Assembly: GCA_014799805.1 (NCBI GenBank)
Contig: JAAVHJ010000023.1
Location: forward strand, 1 to 64,000
Direction of reading: 5' to 3'
DNA from: Ruminococcus sp.
GTDB lineage: Bacteria > Bacillota > Clostridia > Oscillospirales > Ruminococcaceae
DNA length: 64,000 nt
Position numbers and translations under genes: made by a program. Of this stretch, positions 25,101-31,914 are shown piece by piece. Under the pieces are notes generated by a model. It was given only the letters and a program-made list of their open reading frames with translations, was not told the DNA's origin and did not search any database. The first letter of the stretch is position 1. Every line of letters begins with the position of its first letter.

Positions 25101-26963
25101 TGCTCTCCAAACTTGCTGTATTTCATTTTTATTAAGTTTTGTTTGATTTAGTAATATAAAATGCTTGTCCAAATCTTCTTGGTTAAATAATATATAACAT
25201 TCTGCTTCTAATGTCTCATTACGACCGGCACGCCCAGCTTCTTGGACATAATTTTCAAGAGAATCAGAAATATCATAATGAATCACCAGTTTTACATTAG
25301 ATTTATCAACACCCATTCCAAAAGCAGATGTTGCAACAATAATCTGAATTTTATCATTCATAAATGCTTCTTGATTTTCTTCTTTTTCGGTACTTTCCAT
25401 TTTACCATTAAAAGCCCTTGCTTTAAATCCGTCATCAGTTAATTTTTTTGCAAGTTCTCGTGTACGTTTTGTTCTTGAAACATATACAATCGTAGGACAA
25501 TTTTTTTGTTCAATCAGGGAACGCATTGTATCATATTTTTGACTATCTTTTTCTTGATATAATACTTCATAGCGAAGATTTGTTCTTGATGCATGAGACA
25601 CAAATAATGCAAGTTCAATATCTAATTTATTTTTAAAATATGCTTTAATATCTTGAATTACTTTTTGTTTTGCTGTTGCTGTAAAACAAGATACAGGAAT
25701 TTTACAGCCATCGCCTTTTTTTTCTTGCAATTGTCTGATAAAATCGCCAATATATAAATAATCTACTCTAAAATCTTGTCCCCATGCAGAAAAACAATGT
25801 GCTTCATCAATGACAAAACGGGCAATATGCCTTGCTAAAAAAAGTCTTTCTATCGTAACAGAACGCAATGATTCAGGTGAAATATATAAAATAGACGCTA
25901 TACCAGATTCTACACGTTCAATTGCTTCTGCTCTTTCAACAGGGCTTAATAAGCCATTAATTGTTACGGCTTCGGCAATGCCTTTTTTTTCTAAATTATC
26001 AACTTGGTCTTTCATTAAAGATTGCAAGGGCGATATAACTACTGTTAAAGCACGTTCTGTTTCACCAGCCATTAGTGCGGGTATTTGAAATGTAAGGGAT
26101 TTTCCCCCGCCAGTCGGAAATATTGCAAGCAATGATTCATGATGAATCGCAGAATTAATAGCATTTGCTTGTAAAGGCTTGCCACCATAGTTTCTAAAAT
26201 CTTGATATCCAAAATATTGATTAAGATATTTTTTCGGATTTAATCTTGATTGGCAGTAATTGCAATTTTCATTGCCACAAGAAGTATTTCTTAATATTCT
26301 AAGAATATAATTCACTTTCGGATAATTAATCAGTACCCATTTTGGAATTAAAGAATGTTTTTCTGTTGCAGATAATAATGCAAAACAATATGCAAGTTCT
26401 ACTGGTGATTCTGTTATTAATGGCATAATAGGCACATTTTCACAAATTTTATTTGAAAATAACTCTAAAATCATTGTTTTTAAATCGCCAGAAGAAAATT
26501 TATCTGAAAAATCTAAATTTATATATGAAAAAAATCCAGAAAAATATTTATTTTCTTTTAAAAGCATATAATATATAAATTTTAATCTTTCGTCTAATTC
26601 TTGAAAGGCATTGATTTCGTCATAGAATAAATGCATTGCCTTAATCGCATCATTCAAAGGATTATTTAATTCATCACTTTGTAATTTATCATCTTTTAAA
26701 AGCGAATGATAAGGCTTATTTGGAAATACCAAGGGTGAAAGATATAATGTATCAATACAAATAATTTCATCAGGTATTTTAATATATTTTATATCATGTG
26801 AAATGATATTATGGCCACATAAAAACGTTACATCAGATATAAATTCCTGAAATTCATTTGCAGAACCTGTATGAATTGTTTTATAATTTTCATTAATTGC
26901 CCCAAAATCATAGGCTTTATGTTCTTCAGGATTTACTTCAGTATCTATAAATGCTATTTTCAT
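22197..26963 (-). CDS. DEDD exonuclease - RecQ helicase - UvrD helicase fusion
   Basis: A 1588-residue protein with three enzymatic modules. Residues 1-65 resemble a DnaQ-type exonuclease (FIDTEV at 5-10, CGHNIISHDIKY at 49-60). A Cys cluster C229-C234-C237 precedes a RecQ core. The RecQ core has PTGGGKS 283-289, DEAHCFSAWGQDFR from 386, SAFGMGVD 546-553 and QEAGRAGR 574-581. A winged-helix-rich linker (about 620-1020) leads to a UvrD/Rep-type superfamily 1 helicase. That helicase has GPGSGKT 1063-1069, DEAQD 1169-1173, GDDDQNIYQFRG 1198-1209, TMHKSKG 1421-1427 and YVGITRA 1452-1458. Both ATPase cores look intact. Such fusions are known in Bacteroidota and Clostridia but poorly studied. A role in repair or anti-phage defence is inference. 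Confidence 0.92.
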   Translation of the reverse strand: MKIAFIDTEVNPEEHKAYDFGAINENYKTIHTGSANEFQEFISDVTFLCGHNIISHDIKYIKIPDEIICIDTLYLSPLVFPNKPYHSLLKDDKLQSDELNNPLNDAIKAMHLFYDEINAFQELDERLKFIYYMLLKENKYFSGFFSYINLDFSDKFSSGDLKTMILELFSNKICENVPIMPLITESPVELAYCFALLSATEKHSLIPKWVLINYPKVNYILRILRNTSCGNENCNYCQSRLNPKKYLNQYFGYQDFRNYGGKPLQANAINSAIHHESLLAIFPTGGGKSLTFQIPALMAGETERALTVVISPLQSLMKDQVDNLEKKGIAEAVTINGLLSPVERAEAIERVESGIASILYISPESLRSVTIERLFLARHIARFVIDEAHCFSAWGQDFRVDYLYIGDFIRQLQEKKGDGCKIPVSCFTATAKQKVIQDIKAYFKNKLDIELALFVSHASRTNLRYEVLYQEKDSQKYDTMRSLIEQKNCPTIVYVSRTKRTRELAKKLTDDGFKARAFNGKMESTEKEENQEAFMNDKIQIIVATSAFGMGVDKSNVKLVIHYDISDSLENYVQEAGRAGRNETLEAECYILFNQEDLDKHFILLNQTKLNKNEIQQVWRAVINLTRKRSEVCCSPLEIARKAGWDESVVDIETRVKTALQALENAGYLRRGKNVPRIYATSILAKNMTEASEWIDKSLRITNEQEKKDAKRIIHALISSKNIANASNADAESRIDYLADRLGIEKRNIIRSVQMMKEDGLLADEKDLTAYIFKTNTENKSLSILNKFQALEEFILAYISKDNFCMNYKELNESALAKGIKSSIHAIKTLFYYWTIRSYIQKQQDSLTNRVIIEPKFEIEIIIKKRTASYQIAEFIIRYLFHHNNYSSFDFETKEEVLVGFSILEILNAYQKKFATTISTDEIEEALLFLSKINAIKLEGGFLVLYNAMHIKRLELNDRIQYKKDDYKQMEAFYKQRIAQIHIVGEYANIMIQDNSKAIQFVNDYFQMDYKKFLSRYFSDERRKQIEINITPAKYHELFHTLSERQLQIIHDNENQHIVVSAGPGSGKTKVLVHKLASLLLLEDVKHEQLLMLTFSRAAVMEFKQRLHRLIGNASNYVEIKTFHSYCFDILGKIGNIKDSDSIVKDAGNLIRNGEADLGKITKTVLVIDEAQDMDENEFQLIEALLEKNETMRIIAVGDDDQNIYQFRGSDSKYLKSLITNYYAVQYSLIDNYRSCQNIIAFANAFVKSISNRMKTENILPVSHQAGEVKLIKHTGMHIETAIVNDIMATNLVGTTCILTNTNRETLMILGLLKQKKISAKLIQSSDEFDMYHIIEIQYFLRVLKSDNIAPVISDEKWNYAIDRLKRIYSESECLPVILEALTTFAITNEKKYFTDFMMFLQESKIEDFYKSEQDIITISTMHKSKGREFDNVFLMLDNINLATDEQKRKLYVGITRAKSLLHIHYTGNLLDSLKNIACSYKTDLKSYQKPSELIMQLSHKDVFLDFFKDKLRTILGLRSGMHLCVIANTLCLCSHGNKLPVLQFSSACYKKIKDIISAGYKLYDAKIRFICTWKDAAIILPDIYFKL

Positions 26964-27036
26964 AAATTTACCTCACTTTTATTTATTAAATTCATTATTC
27001 TGATTATACTATTTTAAATTTTAAATAATGCCCTTA

Positions 27037-27071
27037 ATCAAACATACATTTTTGATTTGAATTTGTTTGAT
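27037..27071 (-). promoter_or_regulatory. Inverted repeat in the helicase leader
   Basis: ATCAAAC-N21-GTTTGAT between the helicase promoter and its start. It could be an operator or leader hairpin; no match to a known site. Confidence 0.3.
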
Positions 27072-27115
27072 AATAATAATTAATACTTCTTTCAGATACA
27101 ATATGATTTATTTTT

Positions 27116-27144
27116 ATTATAGCATAGTATCAGGAATTTTACAA
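27116..27144 (-). promoter_or_regulatory. Promoter of the fusion helicase gene
   Basis: Minus strand TTGTAA, 17-base spacer ending CTATGC, TATAAT. The leader is about 145 bases long. Confidence 0.65.
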
Positions 27145-27224
27145 GTATTTGGATTAAAATTATAAAATTACTCAGTCAGATACAAAGCATGACGGAGTGA
27201 TTTTATTTTAGGATTTTGAAATAA

Positions 27225-27413
27225 TTACTTTCTTAATCTTTCATAAATAATATTACCTACCCGATAACCAATTTTATCATTTCTGAGTCTGAACACATCT
27301 TTATAAAAAAATCTTCATTCTGCTCATAATGTGCCTCCACCATTTCAGGAAAATTCTTTTTTTGCTTCTGCCTCAAACTTTGTTTTTTTGTTTTTCCATT
27401 CACGTCCGAACAT
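27225..27413 (-). pseudogene. Small gene broken by two homopolymer frameshifts
   Basis: On the minus strand an ORF starts MFGREWKNKKTKFEAEAKK and stops after an A7 run. Continuing in the next frame gives NFPEMVEAHYEQNEDFF up to a T7 run, and the third frame then continues YKDVFRLRNDKIGYRVGN to a stop at 27225-27227. Correcting one base at each run restores one protein of about 62 residues. Either this is a decayed gene, or both runs are sequencing errors. There is no ribosome binding site at the ATG, so the true start may also be lost. The family is not recognised. Confidence 0.45.
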
Positions 27414-27501
27414 GTGAATTGAAAAAATTTAACAAAAATAGATAAAAAGACGTTTTATGTCATTGTTTAAACATATTAGAATAATAGCGAGGTGATAAAA
27501 A

Positions 27502-29205
27502 ATGATATTAAATCAGGCAGATAATATTATGTTAGGCAATCAGGAAGTGCAGAAAGTATATCTTGGCAGTCAACTTGTTTGGGAGAGAACTAAATCTCTT
27601 GATATGACAAAAATCGCTATGATAAAACTTGATAACAATTATCAAGAAACAAGCGATATACAATATTTTGATACGATTTTAGATACCAAAAATGCATTAG
27701 ATTCTGATACCAAAAATCTGTATAAAATCATTATCAGCGAAAATTCTGGTATTACAGAAATTTCAGAAAGTGCATTCTATAGTTGCAGAAATCTTATATC
27801 TGTTGTAATTTTAGGCAGTGTGACAAATATAAAAAAATACGCATTTGGTAATTGTACCAATTTAACAGAGATTAGTATCTCAAATAGCGTGACAGCAATT
27901 GGAGATTCTAGCTTTTTTGGTTGTAAAAATTTAGTATCTATTACAATTCCTGATACGATTACAAGCATTGGAAACTATGCTTTTCAAAATTGCACAGGTC
28001 TAACAAATTTTAATATTCCAAATGGTGTGACAAGCATTCAGCAATCTGTTTTCTCTGGATGTACTGGTCTTACAAATATTGTAATCCCTGATAGTATCAC
28101 AAGTATTGGCAATAATGCTTTTCAAAATTGCACTGGTTTAATGGCAATTTCCATTCCAGACAATGGGATAACGATTGGAAGTGCTGTATTCAGCAACTGT
28201 ACCAAACTGACGGAGATTACAATTCCTGACAGTGTGACAAGCATTGGAACAAATCTGTTTCAAAGTTGTACAAGTCTTACCAATGCTACACTTTCAAGTA
28301 ATCTTACAAGTATTTCAGAACGCATGTTTTATAGCTGTACACGTTTAGCAAGTGTTACCATTCCGGAAAAAGTTACGGTTATTGGCGGATCTGCATTCTC
28401 TGGTTGCACAAGTTTGACTAGTGTCACAATTCCAGATACTGTAACAAAGATTGAAGGTTCTGCTTTTTATAATTGTACTAATCTAACAGAAATCGTAATT
28501 CCAGATAACGTGACGGATATTGGTGGTTCGGCTTTTTATGGATGTACAAAACTAGTAACTATCAATATTCCAGATAATATTACAATCATTAGAAATTCTA
28601 TATTCCGAGCTTGTGAAAGTTTAACTAATATTGTAATTCCAAACGGTGTCACATATATTGAAGCTTATGCTTTTTATAACTGTATAAAATTAACATCTGT
28701 GAATATTCCAAATAGTTTAAGAGATATGGGGAGTTATGCTTTTGCTGGCTGTATACAACTAAGTGGTGATATTATAATTCCAGAGGGATTACACTATATC
28801 CCAGACTACGCTTTCTATAGTTGCAGAATCACAAGCATGGCTCTTACAAGCAGTGACATCATATCCATTGGAAAATATGCTTTCTACCGTTGTCTAATAC
28901 TGACATCTATTGCACTTCCAGACATTGCAACAGGCAATGCAACAGCAATTGGAGATTATGCTTTCTATGGTTGCAGAATCACTAATATTACTATTCCAAG
29001 TGGCATAACCAGCATTGGAGCAAATGCTTTTTATGCTTGCATAAATTTACAAAATATTACTATTCCAAGCAGTGTAACCGGTATTGGAAATGCCGCTTTT
29101 GGAAGCTGTAATAGGATGACGAATATTACTATCCAAAAATCAGAAAACAGTATTTCTGGTTCTCCATGGGACGCACCAAATGCAGAAATTATTTGGACAG
29201 AATGA
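27502..29205 (+). CDS. BspA-type leucine-rich-repeat protein with phage-tail-like N-terminus
   Basis: A 567-residue protein behind AGCGAGGTGAT. It has no signal peptide. Residues 1-33 (NIMLGNQEVQKVYLGSQLVW) resemble the N-terminal segments of many phage tail or baseplate proteins. From about residue 70 to the end there are about 20 tandem repeats of about 23 residues with consensus IxIPDSVTSIGxxAFxxC, the BspA/Treponema LRR class. BspA-like proteins are usually surface adhesins. The lack of an export signal and the holin gene nine bases downstream point to a phage-derived context. The ligand is unknown. Confidence 0.85.
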   Translation: MILNQADNIMLGNQEVQKVYLGSQLVWERTKSLDMTKIAMIKLDNNYQETSDIQYFDTILDTKNALDSDTKNLYKIIISENSGITEISESAFYSCRNLISVVILGSVTNIKKYAFGNCTNLTEISISNSVTAIGDSSFFGCKNLVSITIPDTITSIGNYAFQNCTGLTNFNIPNGVTSIQQSVFSGCTGLTNIVIPDSITSIGNNAFQNCTGLMAISIPDNGITIGSAVFSNCTKLTEITIPDSVTSIGTNLFQSCTSLTNATLSSNLTSISERMFYSCTRLASVTIPEKVTVIGGSAFSGCTSLTSVTIPDTVTKIEGSAFYNCTNLTEIVIPDNVTDIGGSAFYGCTKLVTINIPDNITIIRNSIFRACESLTNIVIPNGVTYIEAYAFYNCIKLTSVNIPNSLRDMGSYAFAGCIQLSGDIIIPEGLHYIPDYAFYSCRITSMALTSSDIISIGKYAFYRCLILTSIALPDIATGNATAIGDYAFYGCRITNITIPSGITSIGANAFYACINLQNITIPSSVTGIGNAAFGSCNRMTNITIQKSENSISGSPWDAPNAEIIWTE

Positions 29206-29214
29206 GGTGAAATT

Positions 29215-29601
29215 TTGCAAAAGTATTTAATTATGATATTAATTATTGTAGGATTAGCTGTTTCAGATTGGCTCACTGGCAATATCAAAGCTCATATCAA
29301 AAATGATTACAAAAGTTCTGTGATGCGTGCAGGGCTTTTGCATAAAGCAAGTGAATTATTAATTATGATAACGGCTTGCGGTTTTGAATTTGGCATTGAA
29401 GAATTAGGAAAGTATTATGAAAATTCAGAAATTGGTGAAATGACTGGATTAATTACAGCAGGGTTTATTTTTATTTATATTGTTTTTATGGAAATTATCA
29501 GCATTTTTGAAAATTATGCGGAAATTAATCCACAGGCACAATGGGCAACTAGAATTATTAAAAAATTGAGAAATAATAAAGAAAATGATAATAATGCGTA
29601 A
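29215..29601 (+). CDS. Phage holin family protein
   Basis: A 128-residue membrane protein starting with TTG behind GAGGTGAAAT. It matches the toxin-secretion/phage-lysis holin family: an N-terminal helix ending in SDWLTGNIKA, a short loop, KASELLIMITACGFEF, a further span near 82-103, and a basic C-terminus. Holins form lesions that release endolysin. No endolysin, tail or integrase gene is nearby, so it is likely a remnant or an export accessory for the LRR protein. A terminator follows. Confidence 0.85.
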   Translation: MQKYLIMILIIVGLAVSDWLTGNIKAHIKNDYKSSVMRAGLLHKASELLIMITACGFEFGIEELGKYYENSEIGEMTGLITAGFIFIYIVFMEIISIFENYAEINPQAQWATRIIKKLRNNKENDNNA

Positions 29602-29687
29602 CACATAAAAATTTAGTTTATACTGTCTTTGGTTGTGTGATGTGTGTATGAACAGCTTGCGGATACTTCTACAACGGCAAAAAAATA

Positions 29688-29720
29688 CCGTCCAGTATTC
29701 TTATACTGGGCGGATTTTTT
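29688..29720. terminator. Bidirectional terminator after the holin gene
   Basis: CCGTCCAGTAT/ATACTGGGCGG hairpin with ATTTTTT on the plus strand and TATTTTTTT on the minus strand. Confidence 0.85.
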
Positions 29721-29730
29721 GTATCTCAAA

Positions 29731-30696
29731 TTATGAAAGTGAAATTACTTCAGAAGTATATTCTTTATCGTTCAAAAGTCCTTCGACTTGAATTGTTACA
29801 TCTGACATATCTGTAACATGATACCCCTTACTCACAGTTATAGTTACACCAGGCTGAATCTCATTCATAGAATTTTCAGAATTAATATCATCGCATCCCA
29901 GTACAGTATCATCACATTCAACCCCATTCTGGAAAGCTTTTGCTGAAAAACTCCATATGAATGATTTTGATTCATCTGAACCATTGTAATACTCATAATC
30001 TACTACAAGGACATCTTCGTCTTTATAATCCTTGCTCATATGGTGACCTACTACTTTTACATAAGTTTCCTGTAAATTTTCGGCATCTACAACAGCTCCT
30101 TCACCACCACCTAAATCAATTGTTTCATCAAGTAATGTTTTATTACCAAATAAGTCTGTGATAACAACATGTGCGTTTGTCATGTCTTGCAATAAATATC
30201 CAACTTTCAGATTATAAGTAACTCCAGGCTGTACATCATTAAGCTGCTGCTGGACATCCACTTCATCACATCCAAATATAGTAGAACTGCATTCAATGCC
30301 ATTTTGAAATACACTATCTTGGCAGGCAAATGAAAAAGAAGTTGCATCATCTTTAACATTAGTATATGCATATTCTATGACAAGAACATCCTTATCTTCA
30401 TAATCTTTACTTAATGAATGAGAAACAATAGTAATATTACTTTCCTGTTCAGATTCTGTTTCAGATATAGCTTCAACAGTTGTTAGTTCTTCAGTTTCTG
30501 CTTGTGTTGTTTCGTTTTCCGTTATCTGCTCAGCTGTTTCATTTTGCATAGAGGCTTCTTGTTCCGCATTTGTTTCTGTAATAACATCTGAAACATTATC
30601 CTCCAGTATTGCAGAATCATCTTGTGAAGATTCACCACATGATACAAAAGTTGTTAATATCATTAAGGTACATGCTAATATTACAAGCTTTTTCAT
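29731..30696 (-). CDS. Lipoprotein with two DUF5067-like domains
   Basis: A 321-residue lipoprotein with signal peptide and lipobox (TFVSC, Cys at about 20). An acidic Glu/Thr-rich linker (about 23-90) follows, then two related domains of about 108 residues. Both start with SHSLSKDYEDKDVLVIEY or HHMSKDYKDEDVLVVDYEY, contain FQNGxEC, and end in QPGVT with a beta-rich tail. This fits DUF5067, an immunoglobulin-like extracytoplasmic domain of unknown function. The duplication is evident from the sequence. The gene is monocistronic, with a promoter at 30870-30898. Confidence 0.8.
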   Translation of the reverse strand: MKKLVILACTLMILTTFVSCGESSQDDSAILEDNVSDVITETNAEQEASMQNETAEQITENETTQAETEELTTVEAISETESEQESNITIVSHSLSKDYEDKDVLVIEYAYTNVKDDATSFSFACQDSVFQNGIECSSTIFGCDEVDVQQQLNDVQPGVTYNLKVGYLLQDMTNAHVVITDLFGNKTLLDETIDLGGGEGAVVDAENLQETYVKVVGHHMSKDYKDEDVLVVDYEYYNGSDESKSFIWSFSAKAFQNGVECDDTVLGCDDINSENSMNEIQPGVTITVSKGYHVTDMSDVTIQVEGLLNDKEYTSEVISLS

Positions 30697-30869
30697 TTTA
30701 ATCTATTTCCTTTCAGTTTTGAATTTTTTAATAACTATATAGTTTCTATTTTGTCAGACTATCCTTCCAATCGTTTTCCTAAGACGCAAATTCAGTGTCA
30801 TTATTGCTATCGTACTTTACTGTTTCATTTCTTCGTTACAAAACAGTATAGGAATACAACGCTGTATTT

Positions 30870-30898
30870 ATTATAACATATTATTAAAAATTTGTCAA
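30870..30898 (-). promoter_or_regulatory. Promoter of the DUF5067 lipoprotein gene
   Basis: Minus strand TTGACA, 17-base spacer, TATAAT. The leader of about 165 bases (30697-30862) holds no riboswitch I recognise. Confidence 0.75.
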
Positions 30899-31030
30899 CC
30901 AGTATTTTCAATTTTTTAACAAACTTAAAGTAACTGTTACTTGCGAATTATCCTTGCCAATTGCTTGAATGAAATTGCTATTTTTATATTTTTTAATAAC
31001 ATCATATTTTAACATAAATATCATCTTCAA

Positions 31031-31639
31031 TTATAATTTATGTTCTTGAATGATTAAACGAATTGATGCATATAGATTCGGTTTCAGTTGTTCCAAATCG
31101 CAAGGTTCCTGATATAAGATAGAAGAATAACATGCACCAGAAACTAATTCTACAATTAGAAATAACATAACCTCTGGTTCACGGAATTCATAAGGGGCAT
31201 CTTCAAGCATTTTGTGATAAACATCCGAAAAATTAATATCATCTACTGCAATAGGATTTGTCAAAGCCGTTTTAAAAACACCCCAGCTTAAATTTTTAGA
31301 AATAAATGTCAGAAGTGACTTATTTTTATTGAGTTGATTAATAATATTATCAATAATATAAATAATTTTATCTTCAAAAGTAAGATTTTGCAGTGTTGTG
31401 TTTTGATTCAGCTCCTGTACAGCTGTTTGAAAAAGTTGACTTGATTTATGAGAAATCAGTTTATTACGAATGTCATACTTATCTTTGAAATATAAATAAA
31501 ATGTTCCTTTGGCAACACCTGCATGAGCGACAATATCAGAAATAGAGGTTTTGCTGAAACCTTTCGTTGTAAAAAATTCAAAAGCTGTATTTAGCAAAGA
31601 ATTTTCTTTGATTTGTTTATTTTTATCTACTTTTCGCAT
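31031..31639 (-). CDS. TetR family transcriptional regulator
   Basis: A repressor with a standard N-terminal helix-turn-helix (LLNTAFEFFTTKGFSKTSIS, VAKGTFYLYFKDKYDIRNKL) and a ligand-binding C-terminal domain. The start at MRKVDKN (31639, 202 residues) is preferred because AGGAAAG lies upstream. The track start ten codons earlier has no ribosome binding site. It is divergent from the MMPL operon, and three TGAC-N5-GTCA palindromes lie between the two promoters. It probably represses itself and the MMPL operon. The inducer is unknown. Confidence 0.9.
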   Translation of the reverse strand: MRKVDKNKQIKENSLLNTAFEFFTTKGFSKTSISDIVAHAGVAKGTFYLYFKDKYDIRNKLISHKSSQLFQTAVQELNQNTTLQNLTFEDKIIYIIDNIINQLNKNKSLLTFISKNLSWGVFKTALTNPIAVDDINFSDVYHKMLEDAPYEFREPEVMLFLIVELVSGACYSSILYQEPCDLEQLKPNLYASIRLIIQEHKL

Positions 31640-31725
31640 TATTTTTCCCAGCTTTCCTATTACTTTCATATGATAGATGTGAGCGAATTTTTTCAGAAAA
31701 ATATAAAAATGAATTTATGATATTA

Positions 31726-31754
31726 ATTATACTCTAAAAAAAAGATTCTGTCAA
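31726..31754 (-). promoter_or_regulatory. Promoter of the TetR gene
   Basis: Minus strand TTGACA, 17-base spacer, TATAAT. Operator 1 starts 11 bases upstream of the -35. Confidence 0.8.
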
Positions 31755-31765
31755 GTATTAAAAAT

Positions 31766-31778
31766 TGACCAATCGTCA
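31766..31778. promoter_or_regulatory. TetR operator 1 (TGACCAATCGTCA)
   Basis: TGAC-N5-GTCA palindrome just upstream of the TetR -35. It shares arms with two further copies in the same intergenic region. Confidence 0.6.
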
Positions 31779-31817
31779 TAAATTAAAATTTGATTTTTTG
31801 TGCATCTGTACAAAATA

Positions 31818-31832
31818 ATGACTGCTAGTCAT
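31818..31832. promoter_or_regulatory. TetR operator 2 (ATGACTGCTAGTCAT)
   Basis: The most symmetric copy, with six-base arms ATGACT/AGTCAT. It lies mid-way between the divergent promoters. Confidence 0.65.
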
Positions 31833-31850
31833 ATTTTTTCAAAAATTCTA

Positions 31851-31879
31851 TTGACTAATGGTCATTTTTGTAATATAAT
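31851..31879 (+). promoter_or_regulatory. Promoter of the MMPL operon
   Basis: TTGACT, 17-base spacer, TATAAT. The -35 lies inside operator 3, so repressor binding would exclude RNA polymerase. Confidence 0.8.
31852..31864. promoter_or_regulatory. TetR operator 3 (TGACTAATGGTCA)
   Basis: TGAC-N5-GTCA copy overlapping the -35 of the MMPL promoter. Confidence 0.65.
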
Positions 31880-31914
31880 ATAGGCATACTAACAACCAGA
31901 AAGGATGATACAAT

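Noticed and set aside
27700-29150. Regular repeats suggestive of a CRISPR-like or tandem DNA array
   Set aside because: The period is about 69 bases in frame and encodes 23-residue LRR units; repeats are diverged and there are no spacers.
30697-30862. Possible riboswitch in the DUF5067 gene leader
   Set aside because: No conserved aptamer core (c-di-GMP, TPP, SAM, cobalamin and others considered) and no terminator or sequestered ribosome binding site.
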